Assembly: GCA_028023455.1 (NCBI GenBank)
Contig: JAQFVV010006311.1
Span: 3,813,490-3,877,489, forward strand
DNA: 64,000 nt
Source of the DNA: Epiperipatus broadwayi
Taxonomy: Eukaryota; Onychophora; Udeonychophora; Euonychophora; Peripatidae
Direction of reading: 5' to 3'
This document shows, one piece after another, positions 23,583 to 34,560 of the stretch (its first letter is position 1; the number at the start of each line of letters is the position of its first letter). The notes beneath the pieces were generated by a model. That model was not told where the DNA came from. It did not search any database and saw only the letters and a program-made list of their open reading frames with translations. The position numbers were made by a program, and so were the translations under genes.

Positions 23583-24040
23583 AACACATCCTGTGCTTCA
23601 AACCAATATGAAGCATAGCATCAAGATGTTAAGAGCCCCAATATTTTGAAATTATGGGCAAACCACAACCTATTATGTAACAATCTACTTGTGTGAATGT
23701 GTTATACAGGAGCTGGGATGGTTATTTCATAGTTATCCAACTTCCACTGGTTTCCTACCAGCATTTGCATTCAGACAAATATAGCCCAATTCTTTTCACA
23801 TCTGCACTTAAGATTAAAGAAAAAACAATAGATATAAAAGCTGATAAAATCAAAGGTCAAAAAAAGTTATTAAATGTAGGTAAAAGACAAACTAAAAGAG
23901 TACAGTCATTAATGTACAAGTTTGAAGTTTGTAATAAAATATTAGTCAAAGTTTCTAATGTGAATAATCCCGAAAATACAAATACAAGAAATTTCTTAAT
24001 ATTTATGAAGGGCTGCTCAAAAAAATATTGAATGCCAAGG
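22580..24040 (+). pseudogene. decayed Ty3/gypsy-type pol (RNase H to integrase tail)
   Basis: Read in shifting plus-strand frames, 22,590-22,950 gives DEAFKKVK and YGLGDTLLQV, then blocks matching the RNase H part of gypsy pol (compare GLGATLMQ). At 23,700-24,030 a 112-codon frame gives SWDGYFIVIQLPLVSYQHLHSD, comparable to the end of the integrase core, then KILVKVSNVNNPENT and a degraded GPY/F-like end. That last piece matches the integrase tail at 52,642-52,827 (LVKTPHVSDPQKHTFKK), so this is an old relative of the long-LTR element downstream. Many stops and an inserted TA array show it is dead. LTRs were not found. Confidence 0.6.
23503..23580. repeat. (TA)n microsatellite inside decayed pol
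   Basis: Two long TA runs separated by a single GATA interruption, read directly. They lie between the RNase H-like and integrase-like pieces. Confidence 0.9.
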
Positions 24041-25670
24041 TAAAAATAGCTTCTGAATGAAAGATAATAAGAATATAAGATCAACATATAACATCATATC
24101 TATAATGGGATATGAATTAAATAAACAAATTAGTTGTTTATGATAATGTCCATGATTGTCTGTGTGATGAGTATAGATAATATCATGGTGCATTTTTCAA
24201 GTATATACCTGATTGAGATTGAAAAAAATGATGTAGACATACTCACTATATTATGTCTACTAATATATTGTTTGGTGCATTTAGATATGGAAGAATGTTT
24301 ACCCTTCTATTGGATAAAACCTCAGTTGAGATTTCCTGGGGTGATCTGTATATCAGTGGAGCATAGTGGATATTATTATATTAGTGGGGCTACACTTGTG
24401 GAAGAAGATCTAGTGTATAGTAGTAGCCTAATGACTTATGCAAAAATTCAAGTTAAAAGGGCATGTAAGTATTACAACACTGATTCTTAGTTCTAATGCA
24501 TGGTGTGTTACTTTGAGAGCTTATGATGACATAGCTGATCATGCAATTGACATGTGGTCTGTGGTGATAGAACAATAGCAGTAATAGCCACAGTGGGAGT
24601 TACCATAATATTAATCGAATATGTAGATCTAATGGAGAAAACTAAAAAAATCCTCAAGACTTGATTTGTATGTGTAACTATAATGACCAAACAAGTAAAT
24701 AGAATGAGGTTAAAATTTAAATAAAAAGGATACCTACATTTCATTTTCTCATCACTGTAGGAGAAAAGAATTGTACTGATAAATGTCTTGCTAATTCTAG
24801 AATAGTCATATATTACAAGCCTTTTAAATTAATCCAACCTAAATAGACAACGAAAATATTCCCGAATAAGGAAAATTAATGTAGGAAAAAAACCAAGATT
24901 TTCTTCATTGATGTCTTAGGTTCAGCTAAATATACAATTTAAATTACATTTTAGTGATTATATAATACTAACATTTTGTAAAATCTATAAAACTTATAGT
25001 ATTGCCTTTTCATTCAACATTGGCTTAAGAAAAGAATTGTAATCAAATAATTTATAGTCTCCTATAAACCAGGTAAAAGAGACTGATTATGTAAACTAAA
25101 TGATGCATAAAGATTTAATGATTCAACCATAATCTGGATTAAATTTCCTTGACTATATCTATATATTGTAGTTTATTTAATAATTTAATCTAAGTTGAAG
25201 TCTTTCAAAAAAGTAAGAACTAATTAAAATAATTATCAGTTTAATTAAGGATAAATTCAATCAAACTTAAGTGATTGAAGAATTACAAGAAAATAACAAC
25301 AACAGATTAATAGTAAATCACTAGGAAAATAATATGCAGGATTAAATTTAATAAATAAAATGTGCTGAAGTTTTTTGGGAAAGGTTGTCATTTTAATAAA
25401 TATATAAAAAAATAAGAAAAGGAAGAAAAAAATAACTGTGTCTATAGAGCGGTAAAGTACATGTCACCAACAATGTAAAATTTGGAATGATTTCTGTTTT
25501 AGCTTCAGAAGCATTATGTCCTTTCCAGTATTTAAATAAACATAAAAAGTAAAAATTCTGCATAGTAAGAGTGATAAACATGACTTGCTAAGCTTCCTCC
25601 TCTCCACATGGACTATCTGGTGCTGACCAACATTGAAAAATGCTAATAAGTAATCCATATATATATATAT
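24041..25670. other. spacer, unassigned
   Basis: A 118-codon plus frame at 24,134-24,490 is hydrophobic at its start and has no recognised domain. Being next to decayed gypsy pol, it may be more transposon debris. Nothing else is supported. Confidence 0.3.
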
Positions 25671-26030
25671 TAATAATTCAAACAAATATATTTAACACAG
25701 TATTCAAAATTAAATAATATATTCTTTACCAGAAGTACTTTCAATTGCTTCACTGACAATCTTTATCAACTGTTAATACAAACGTATTAAAAAAATAAAA
25801 ACTTGCATTACCCATCATTCAATCTATTCAAATTTCCCACTATTCTGTTGTCTTTATATTAGCTGATTGTTTATTCATTAAACCACCTCTATTCCTAGAT
25901 ATCATCATTGCCTCTTTAATTTTACGTTTTTCACTACACCTTTCAATTTGAATAATTTTTATATCTTTATTATTAAATTTAAAACCATAATTACATGTTT
26001 TATTATGAGTAATTGTTGATTTTGGTGGTG
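25671..26030 (-). repeat. inverted terminal copy of the PLE 3' end (left arm)
   Basis: Reverse complement of 27,200-27,553, including the last ~65 codons of the PLE protein and its 3' UTR. Only about a handful of differences were noted by eye (for example TATTCTG against AATTCTG near 25,851). It does not encode anything in plus sense. Confidence 0.9.
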
Positions 26031-26068
26031 TTTTTTATTATAATGCTTGTAGATATATTGAAAAAATA

Positions 26069-27397
26069 ATGCAAGATGTGCTTGGATTTGGAGATTATAT
26101 GATTTCATCATCATTTGATTTTATTAATAGGATTAAAAATATAAAAATTGATAATAATGATGTTATGTGTACACTTGACATATCTGAAATGTATGGTTCA
26201 ATTAATCGTATGGAATCAATAGAGATTATTGAAAGAGCTTTGTTTTTAAAATCTATAGATAATAATATTAGGAATTTTATTGTTAAAATATTAAGATTTG
26301 TGAATGATAATATATATGTTAGGTTTAATGATTGCTTTTATAAAATGAATTTTGGTTGGCCAATGGGTCTTCCGGTGGTATCACAGCTTTGTAATTTTTT
26401 TATTTCTAATTATGAGGTTAAAATATTGTCTCAGATAAAATATAAAGGAATTAAAGTATATTGTAGATATGTTGATGATGTATTTATATGTGCACATAAT
26501 GAAATAATAGTTAATTTGTTTAATGAGTTAAATATGATTAATAATGTAAAATGGATGTTAAATGAAGAGAAGGAAGATTCTATAAAGTTTTTAGATATAT
26601 TTATTAAAAGAAATAATAATGTGTTTGACTATAATATGATTTTAAAGCCTATGGAAATTAGGGGTTATATTCCATATAATTCTAAAGTTCATATGAGTCA
26701 TAAATTAGCTGGTTTGAAGTCATTTTTATTTAGAAATGATTATTTGTGCAAATTTGTTAGTGATAAAATTGAAAATATTAATGTATATATTACTGATATG
26801 TTGAATGTTGGTTATGGAAGGAATATTATTTATAATACAATTACAAAATATAATCAAAATAAGAATAATAATAAGAAAATATTAAGTAAATTAAAAAGTG
26901 ATAAATGGATTTCTATTCCTTTTATATCTAATCAACAAGCTAAATTAATTAATAAACTTTTTAGTGGTTTGTGTAGAATTTCTTTTTTCTCTTCAAATAA
27001 TATAAATGATATGATAAATAACTCCAAAGCCAAGATTTCTAAGTTTGAATTAAGTTCTGTTATATATATGTTGGAATGTGGTTGTGGAATAAAATATATA
27101 GGGGAATCCAAATGTACATTACAAAAACGATATAATGATCATAAGACATTATATAAACGTGTACAGAAAGAAAATATATCTTCAGTAAATATGAATACTC
27201 CATCAATTATATTTGATCATAATAAAACATGTAATTATGGTTTTAAATTTAATAATAGAGATATAAAAATTATTCAAATTGAAAGGTGTAGTGAAAAACG
27301 TAAAATTAAAGAGGCAATGATGATATCTAGGAATAGAGGTGGTTTAATGAATAAACAATCAGCTAATATAAAGACAACAGAATTGTGGGAAATTTGA
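26069..27397 (+). CDS. Penelope-like reverse transcriptase/GIY-YIG endonuclease, N-truncated
   Basis: 442 codons, fully open. RT part: TLDISEMYGSI near residues 35-45, FGWPMGLPVVSQLCNFF near 95-111 (the GxPMG block), CRYVDDVFI with catalytic YVDD at 135-138, and KFLDIFI near 173. The GIY-YIG nuclease has IYMLECGC and IKYIGES (about 332-347), with R353, H358 and a glutamate in KIKEAMMISRNRGGLMN (about 413-430), matching the family's catalytic arrangement. PLE proteins usually have about 700-1000 residues, so the N-terminal third or more is lost. The frame is open 24 nt or more upstream of the first ATG and runs from the junction with the inverted arm, so this ATG is arbitrary. An intact frame with both catalytic centres suggests recent activity of the source copy. 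Codons are extremely AT-rich. Confidence 0.85.
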   Translation: MQDVLGFGDYMISSSFDFINRIKNIKIDNNDVMCTLDISEMYGSINRMESIEIIERALFLKSIDNNIRNFIVKILRFVNDNIYVRFNDCFYKMNFGWPMGLPVVSQLCNFFISNYEVKILSQIKYKGIKVYCRYVDDVFICAHNEIIVNLFNELNMINNVKWMLNEEKEDSIKFLDIFIKRNNNVFDYNMILKPMEIRGYIPYNSKVHMSHKLAGLKSFLFRNDYLCKFVSDKIENINVYITDMLNVGYGRNIIYNTITKYNQNKNNNKKILSKLKSDKWISIPFISNQQAKLINKLFSGLCRISFFSSNNINDMINNSKAKISKFELSSVIYMLECGCGIKYIGESKCTLQKRYNDHKTLYKRVQKENISSVNMNTPSIIFDHNKTCNYGFKFNNRDIKIIQIERCSEKRKIKEAMMISRNRGGLMNKQSANIKTTELWEI

Positions 27398-27553
27398 ATA
27401 GATTGAATGATGGGTAATGCAAGTTTTTATTTTTTGTACGTTTGTATTAACAGTTGATAAAGATTGTCAGTGAAACAATTGAAAGTACTTCTGGTAAAGA
27501 ATATATTATTTAATTTTGAATACTGTGTTAAATATATTTGTTTGAATTATTAT
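27200..27553 (+). repeat. PLE 3' end, right arm of the inverted repeat
   Basis: Counterpart of 25,671-26,030. It includes the end of the coding frame, its TGA at 27,395-27,397 and about 155 bp of 3' UTR. The TA run near 27,594 lies just outside. Confidence 0.85.
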
Positions 27554-27798
27554 TATATAATTTAAAAATACAGACATTTAATGGTTGTAGTTATATATAT
27601 ATATACTTTATCTGCCTATGACAGAACTCTTTCTCATCGCTTGCAACTTATACAGCCCACATATTTTAGTACTATTATATAAAGCCAAGAAGAATCCCAT
27701 CTGAATTAAGATAGAGATTAATTTAATTTTCTATGACATTCCAACCACAGACTTACAACTCTGTATAGTAAGCTTACTTCCTATTTAAAAAAAACTTT

Positions 27799-27903
27799 GT
27801 CAAGCGTTAGTGGCCTAGCGGTTAGCGTAGCTGCCTTCAAGCAGCCGGCCCAGGTTCACTTCCCGGTCAACGGCTTTGACATATACATAAAAAAAAAAAA
27901 AAA
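27799..27903 (+). mobile_element. tRNA-derived SINE, copy 1
   Basis: A ~82-nt tRNA-like head runs from 27,799 to 27,880. It has terminal stem GTCAAGC/GCTTTGAC, A box TGGCCTAGCGG, an anticodon-arm-like GCTGC...GCAGC hairpin and B box GGTTCACTTCC. A short ATATACAT linker and an A run to about 27,903 follow. Internal pol III promoter boxes plus an A tail are the hallmarks of a SINE. The anticodon loop lacks one base, so it is not a functional tRNA gene. A second copy is at 40,134-40,215. Confidence 0.8.
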
Positions 27904-29189
27904 CTGCGGTAAAACTGTTAATATCTGTATGCATATGAATGAGACCTTCTTAATTTATAATTTCTTACATATATTTTTATTTCATGTACTTTTACTATAA
28001 ATGTTTAAATTTGTTATTAATGAATATTACTAGTTTGGAAAATTAATATATATTTTCTTTAAATGTATTTATGTATTTAAGTTTGGCATTTGTATTTAAT
28101 CTTAATATTTTATTTTATTATCTTTATTACTTTTTTTACTTTATAAAGTTATAATTTCTATGGGTAGTTTCCTATGTTAATGCAGGTTATCTAACACAAA
28201 TAATGTCATTTAAATTACTTGTGAGTTATTCTCTCATAGACTTATTTCTAATGAGTATCCCGGATTCTTCCACTGATCCTGAGCATTCATGTTCTGAGCT
28301 AAGCAAAGCGAAATTGTTTCAATAGAACTACAATGATGATATCAGAGAATTATATAGTCATGGGTGATCTTTCTTAGAAGACAGCACCATAAGTCAAGGT
28401 TATTGGAGTTTAAACTCTGCACATTCAAATAACTATTTATGAATAAATGTTAACAAAAACACTCTGCAGTAGAATTTGAGGTGTGATTGCTAGAAATATA
28501 ACTAGAGTGCTTTATATAAGCATTTAGACACAAAATTTTATTTCATCATTAATATCCATTTTAATTAAATTTAATTAAATGAAGTTCACCGTTAATTAAT
28601 ATTTGATAAACTGACGAAATCCATATTGATTAAAGTAATTCGGTTATAGTCAAAAGTGTTATCTATGAGATAATGTATATATATATATGAATTGTTGTAT
28701 ATGAGTACCATCATTATTATCAGTATGGGGGTATCGCTGCGATATATATATTTATATTATGCGAAAACATCAGACTGGTGATCAACAATGAGATAAAAAA
28801 TAATATCGATGTTTTGCTCATTATTTTCTCTCTTAATCGTTAATAAAAAGTCAAGTTTCAAATCACTAATAATTCCAAAAATTGAAAGATTACCTAATGG
28901 ATAAATAAATCGTTTTCATTATCTCAAAAGATGGTTATATAAATAATCTCAGCCTTATTTATATATATATATAAACATATAAAATATGCATGATTGTTTA
29001 ATATAATGTATTTACCTACTTCAATATATAAATTAATATTAGTAGTTGCATAATATTTTCAATCTTTGACAATGGCTCAAACTTTGATTAATATGAAGGT
29101 AACTGATAATCTATTAAAAACTGAATAAATGTAGCTGTAATTAGCAATTCGCTATTAAATTCTCATTAGAAACCGGACAATGTGTGAAA
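27904..29189. other. AT-rich spacer
   Basis: No gene or named repeat is recognised. Short TA runs occur near 28,674 and 28,962. Confidence 0.35.
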
Positions 29190-30323
29190 AGCAAGAATAA
29201 AAAGTATTAAAAAATAGTTCATAAAAAGAATTGAAATATATATAATTCTGTAAATTAATAAAAAAGTTTCAAAATTATTCAACAACATTTTGATATTGGA
29301 AGAAAAATTGTTTTAGCAATAAAAAGGGAAAGTGGAACTATTACTAAAACGGAGAATGGCATTATATTTCTGTAATTATATAGTAACGAAGACAAAGAAA
29401 TAAAGTAATCATTATAATTACAATATTTTCTGATTTGTTAAGTATTTTAAATAAATAGAAAAAGCTTTAAAAAATGGTGAAACTATAATTGATGTTTTTA
29501 AAGAAACACGTGAAAAAATGAAAAACTCTTGACAAAACAATATATATATATATATTGAATGTTTAAATGGTAACCATGTACCAGAAGATTGAAAAAATAT
29601 TGCAGTAATATTGACAATTATGAGATGTGAAAAAGAAAATATTAGAAATTACAGATCTATTAGTGATAGAAATCACTTCTATACAAATATTTACCAAGAT
29701 AGTTACAACTTGCCTACAGTAAATTTTGAACTCAAGCCAACTAAAAGGGGAAGCTGCAAGTGAAAATAGGTTGAGTAATAGTAGATTTTATACAAATATT
29801 GAAAAATTATGAAAATTGGCATTTAATAAGAGTTGTCATGAAAAGACATTTGATTCTATAAACATTTAGACAGTGAGTGAATCTTTGAACTGTCAAAATA
29901 TAAAACCAGGATATTGTCATAATCTGAAAAATATTTATCTAAATAATGCACTAGCAGCAATTAACTCAGAAGATAAAGTTATAAATCAAGGTGATTCCAT
30001 ATCTTTAAAACTTTTTATACTACTTTTACAAGAAATATTTTATGGATTAAAAGAGAAATATAAGCAAATAAAATACATGCAGGTTTTTTAAATCATCTAG
30101 ATTTTGTACATTATGTAGTTATGATTAATGCTTCAGAACTTCCCAAAACATTGCAAGAGTTATTAGATGCAAGTGAGAAAATACAGATTAAATATTAATA
30201 CTAAAAAGGCTAAAACAATGTCTAGTGAATTATTACATAAGAAGAAAATAAAGATCGGTAATCATGAATTAAAAGAAGTTAACAACTACAAATATATATA
30301 ATAAAAATTCATATAATACTATA

Positions 30324-30417
<94 letters not shown>

Positions 30418-30895
30418 ACAGATAAAAACAAGATGGATGAAATTAATCATAGATTTCAATTTGGATGGTTTGCTTTTGATAGAAATAATTTAATATGAAA
30501 GTAAAATATGCCTACAAGTTTGGAAAAAAAGTTTTTATTTTTTATACAAATGTTTTATAAGCCCTTACTTATGGATCTTAGACTTGGACATTTAAATAAA
30601 AAGCAATAGAAAGATTTCAGACTACTCTTGAGAGAGAAAGAACAAATAGATATTAACATCATTGAAAGAACTAAAAGTCTGAAATGTAGTTGGATTGGAT
30701 ATATTGCTTAAAGGGAAAATGATAAATTGTTTCCATGGAATTATAAAGATTTAGAAAGAGACCGCATGTGAGATGGATGGATGAAGCAAGGAAGTTTCTT
30801 TGGAATGATGTTGAGGATAGACTATGAATATAAAAAAAACTGCTTTCTAACTTGGAGAGACATTCATCTTGTAAAGGATTGATAATTGTTGAACT
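29190..30895 (+). pseudogene. old 5'-truncated copy of the RTE-like LINE
   Basis: Plus-strand readings in several frames match the LINE at 2.0-5.0 kb block by block: QHFDIGRKIVLAIKRE near 29,280; NIAVIL near 29,600; IKPGYCHNLKNIYLNNALAAI near 29,892; GDSISLKLF near 29,990; HLDFVHYVVMINAS near 30,090; EINHRFQFGWFAFDRNNLI near 30,440; and a 3' end near 30,840-30,890. The catalytic FADD has decayed to FVHY. The endonuclease domain is absent. Numerous stops and an inserted ATT array confirm it is a relic. Confidence 0.85.
30324..30415. repeat. (ATT)n microsatellite grown inside the LINE relic
   Basis: About 30 ATT units, read directly. They sit exactly where the intact LINE codes QIINTD with CAG-ATT-ATT-AAT-ACA-GAT. 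The array's right edge continues into the expected AATACAGAT, so the two native ATT codons were the seed. Confidence 0.9.
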
Positions 30896-30899
30896 AATG

Positions 30900-33150
30900 A
30901 TAATACTCCATTTTCTACAAAATCAATGTATTTTGAGTTTTATATTATATTAATAAGTTTTATGCTCAATTATCAATTTAATGCTATTTGTTTTTTTAAG
31001 CAAATGATATATAGAGATGTCACAAGAATAAGAACTATATAGTAGATAACTGGATTTATATCTTATAAATTGACAAACTTGCTAAGAACAATACGACGTT
31101 TAAATTACAAAATAAACACTTAAATTTGTTTATGTACTGTACTTTTAAAGATTTAACTGAGTTAGTGCACAATATCTTAAATTTCAACCTAGTTAATAAA
31201 AATCTTACTTTGATTTATTAAATAAAAAAAGTCTTACTTTAAGAATACTAAATATAACTTTATTAACAATAGAAAAAAAAAAATTCTCGAGAATTTCGTC
31301 CGTTGTTGTATTGACTATCAATAATGACTAAATGGCGTTAACGTAAATCAAGGAATAAATATTAATATTAAAGATAAAAATTACTAGTGATCTTAAGATT
31401 AAAAAGATAAAACATGACTATCTCTAATAACTAATTAAAAGTTATATCATATGACAAATGTCTGTTTGTTGGGGGGGGGGGCACTATATTGATACTGTTC
31501 TGACCAATTAGATTATGTGAAATCTTTGATACCTATTTACCAATTAATATTCAATGACTCTGGCGTTAACTACGAGCAAACTATCTAAAAAAAATTGAAT
31601 TTTATCCAAAAATTTTTAAGATAGTCAACTCCATTTTGAATACCATCAAGAGTATAGAAAGCTAATATACTAAATACTACGTGTTATTATTAAAAGTTCC
31701 AGATGTGTTAAATATTACTTTAAAAAAAAAAAGCTCTATAAATTCATTAGAAACATTCAATAACTGGGGGAAGGGAGGGAGCAGGCTCAACAAATAAATA
31801 TAAAAATCCCACAAAATATATTACTTTAAACTATTTTTGAAAAAAATAATAATTTAACAACAAAAGTTCTGAAATTTATAAATTTCCATACTGGGAATTT
31901 ATTTAATTAAAATATCATGGTTGATAATTCAAATAAATTTTAATTATATATTTTAGCCACAATAGGAAATTATTTAATTAATACATTATAGTTTATTACA
32001 TATATCAACTTCAAATATATTTTTACTCATAGTGATAATTTATTTAACACATTACATGCACTAATATTTCTCAAGGGTTCTTAATTATCTCAGATTTAAT
32101 TTTGATGATTTGTTACCTGATACTGTATTTTAAAATTTGATCTCCATGAATTATAAATGAAAAACAAGTCATAAATTGGAAAGAGAACACATATGAGATT
32201 GATAGATTAAAAGAAACTGTTCTGATTGATGTGGAGAAGTTATAGATTAAAAAACCTAAATAAAACTAGTGGAAATATTTATTTTGTCATGAATGGATAA
32301 ATCTTTAAAACATTTTTTTTAAAATACATATTTTTGCAAGGCCCTGCCGTATTGAAATTAATTAAAACAGATTCACAGTAACGTCCCACCTTACAGTGCA
32401 AAAAAAAATAAAATAATAGTCATTTGTTTACATAAGTCAAGTACTGGTATTTTCTATAGTAGTCATAAAGTTTCCAAATAGATATTGACATGTTCCAAAT
32501 TTTACCACGTTCCTCAATATTTTCATATGCTGAAGACTGACAAAGTAATTTCTGGTAAATTTAGCAATAAATATATACATTCAAGATAAGACTATGTATA
32601 TACAAATTAAAGGAATGCAACGTCATTTAAAAAAAATAGTTAAAACTATCTTACTTCGTAATAAACATTAAACAATTTATATAATAAAGTAATTCAATCT
32701 GTTAGATCAATATGAAACAATAAGATAATTGAATTGATTAATATTCATGCTTCTAGCCATGAGTATTAAATACGATTGCCTTTATATACAAAGAGGTCTA
32801 ATGACAAAATGATTTATTTTCTTATTAAGTGTTGTCATGGGCTGAGGTGGGAGTGTGTATTATTCACTGTAGCAACATTTAAAGCAATTTTATTTAACAT
32901 GGCTATAAAAAACAATGAACTACATCAAAACTCATTTCCAAAGTATATTATAAAAGAGTGCAACAAAAGCTTTTAATATATATAACAAGCAAAAAACAAT
33001 ATTAATACACTAATAGTGAAGTAAATCAACAAATAATACATTGCAATATCCTATAAAGAAGCCTAAGTACACCAGAAAATTAGAATTTCTTTAAACGAAC
33101 AAAGAATTAGAATATAATAATGCAAACAAAAGTATCATCAATCAAAAACA
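30900..33150. other. AT-rich stretch without recognisable genes
   Basis: Contains a G run near 31,471 and several homopolymers. No conserved protein segment, RNA gene or clear repeat structure was found. Confidence 0.35.
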
Positions 33151-34560
33151 AGCAAACCAGAAAAAGAATGTGGGCAGTTCATGGCAAAATTTGTGTTTGG
33201 AAACCATCATAGATTTCAAAATCACATATAAAAATATTCCAAACAAAGATGCACTGTTTAAAAAAATAGTGCAAACATCTAGAATTTTACCCAATAAACC
33301 TACAACTAACAGCTGAAATAAACCAAACTTTACAGCTCAAAAACAAGATAGCATATTAAGAATGATTAGTATTAATGGATAAATCAATTGTATATAAACT
33401 GTGCAGAAAATAGAATGATTAAAATTTGAAAAAACTATTACATGTAATATAAAAAACATGGAAGATACATTTATATGCTCCATATTAAGAAAACAGACTA
33501 ACAAAGCATACAACAGAATAGAATATCTCAACCACAATACATCATACATCCACAAAATGTTCTCGAATAAACTATACAAGGGAAAACCATCTCTTATGTT
33601 TGATGGTGACTTCAGAAATGCACATTACTATAAGGCCTTAAGCACTATCTCACATTGGCTATAAAATCATTTAAGTTTTGATAAATACATCATCAAATCA
33701 TACTTTGAATTTGTTGAGACAATCAAATATACTAAAATAAAGAAAAAATATAGAGTTATATGGAACTGTACTCCATTCCTGCCTTATCCTAGGCAAAGCA
33801 AAATACTAAAAAAACTTGGATGAAAGCAGTTATAATGAATAAAAGCACAACTTCATCATCAATATACTAAACTGGATGGACAACATTATCACAGCTAAGT
33901 TAAACAATGAATATTACAGAATAAAAGAATATTGGCCAAAAGGACTAGGAATTAGTTGAATATGCAGCCTAACACTGGCAAAAACAAAAAATAAATATGT
34001 ATTGTCTTGCCTAAAAAAAGGTCATCCCATTCTATACAAATAAAACATAGATAATGTATCTATATTCTGATCTGAACAAATATTAACAGAGAAATCAAAA
34101 GTTTTATATGACAAAATAAAATAAAATTTAAGAAGACATGATAACAACAAAGCATAGATAACAAAGAATTATATATCATGCATAACCAATAAAGTAAGAA
34201 TATTTGTAAACAATGTTACAATATAACTTTAGAATATCAACCAGCCTCTAAAGATAACCAACAACTTTAAAAATAAAATAGAAAATTTCTACGAATAGTA
34301 TATGAAGTACAGTGCCCAGGATGTACAATGGTATACTACTGGGAATCTCCAACCAGTATTACTATAAGGATGACACAACAAAAGTATCTAATCAAAAAGA
34401 CTGAAAAAAACTCAGAACGTAGTTGTATTCTTAGATCATGAAAAAGAACACCAGCCTTGCTCCACAGAGTGTCAAACCAGATGTATAGAGGGAGATGACA
34501 GAAAGATAAAAAAGGCTTGGTACATCGCAAGTAAATAAGAGTTTTAATAGCATCCAATTA
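33151..34560 (+). pseudogene. decayed coding-like region, family not recognised
   Basis: Plus-strand pieces read like broken protein, e.g. 33,458-33,664 with EDTFICSILRKQTNKAYNRI and YIHKMFSNKLYKGKPSLMFDG, continuing past a stop to about 33,800. A later piece near 34,430 contains STECQTRCIEGDDRKIKKA. Base composition is less homopolymeric than its surroundings. I cannot assign it to a transposon class or host family. It may be an old retroelement or DNA transposon. Confidence 0.3.

Larger units (their letters stand above)
25671..27553 (+). mobile_element. 5'-truncated Penelope-like element with inverted copy of its 3' end
   Basis: The unit consists of an inverted fragment (25,671-26,030), an open RT/GIY-YIG frame (26,069-27,397) and a 3' region to about 27,553. 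The inverted fragment is the reverse complement of 27,200-27,553 with only a few substitutions over ~355 bp, so the insertion is young. Complex inverted and direct terminal copies are a known trait of Penelope-like elements. The 5' half of the usual protein is missing. Sequence similarity ends abruptly near 25,671/27,553. Confidence 0.85.

Noticed and set aside
27799-27880. Possible functional tRNA gene
   Set aside because: The anticodon loop is one base short, the closing stem has a bulge, and a second diverged copy and A tail point to a SINE.
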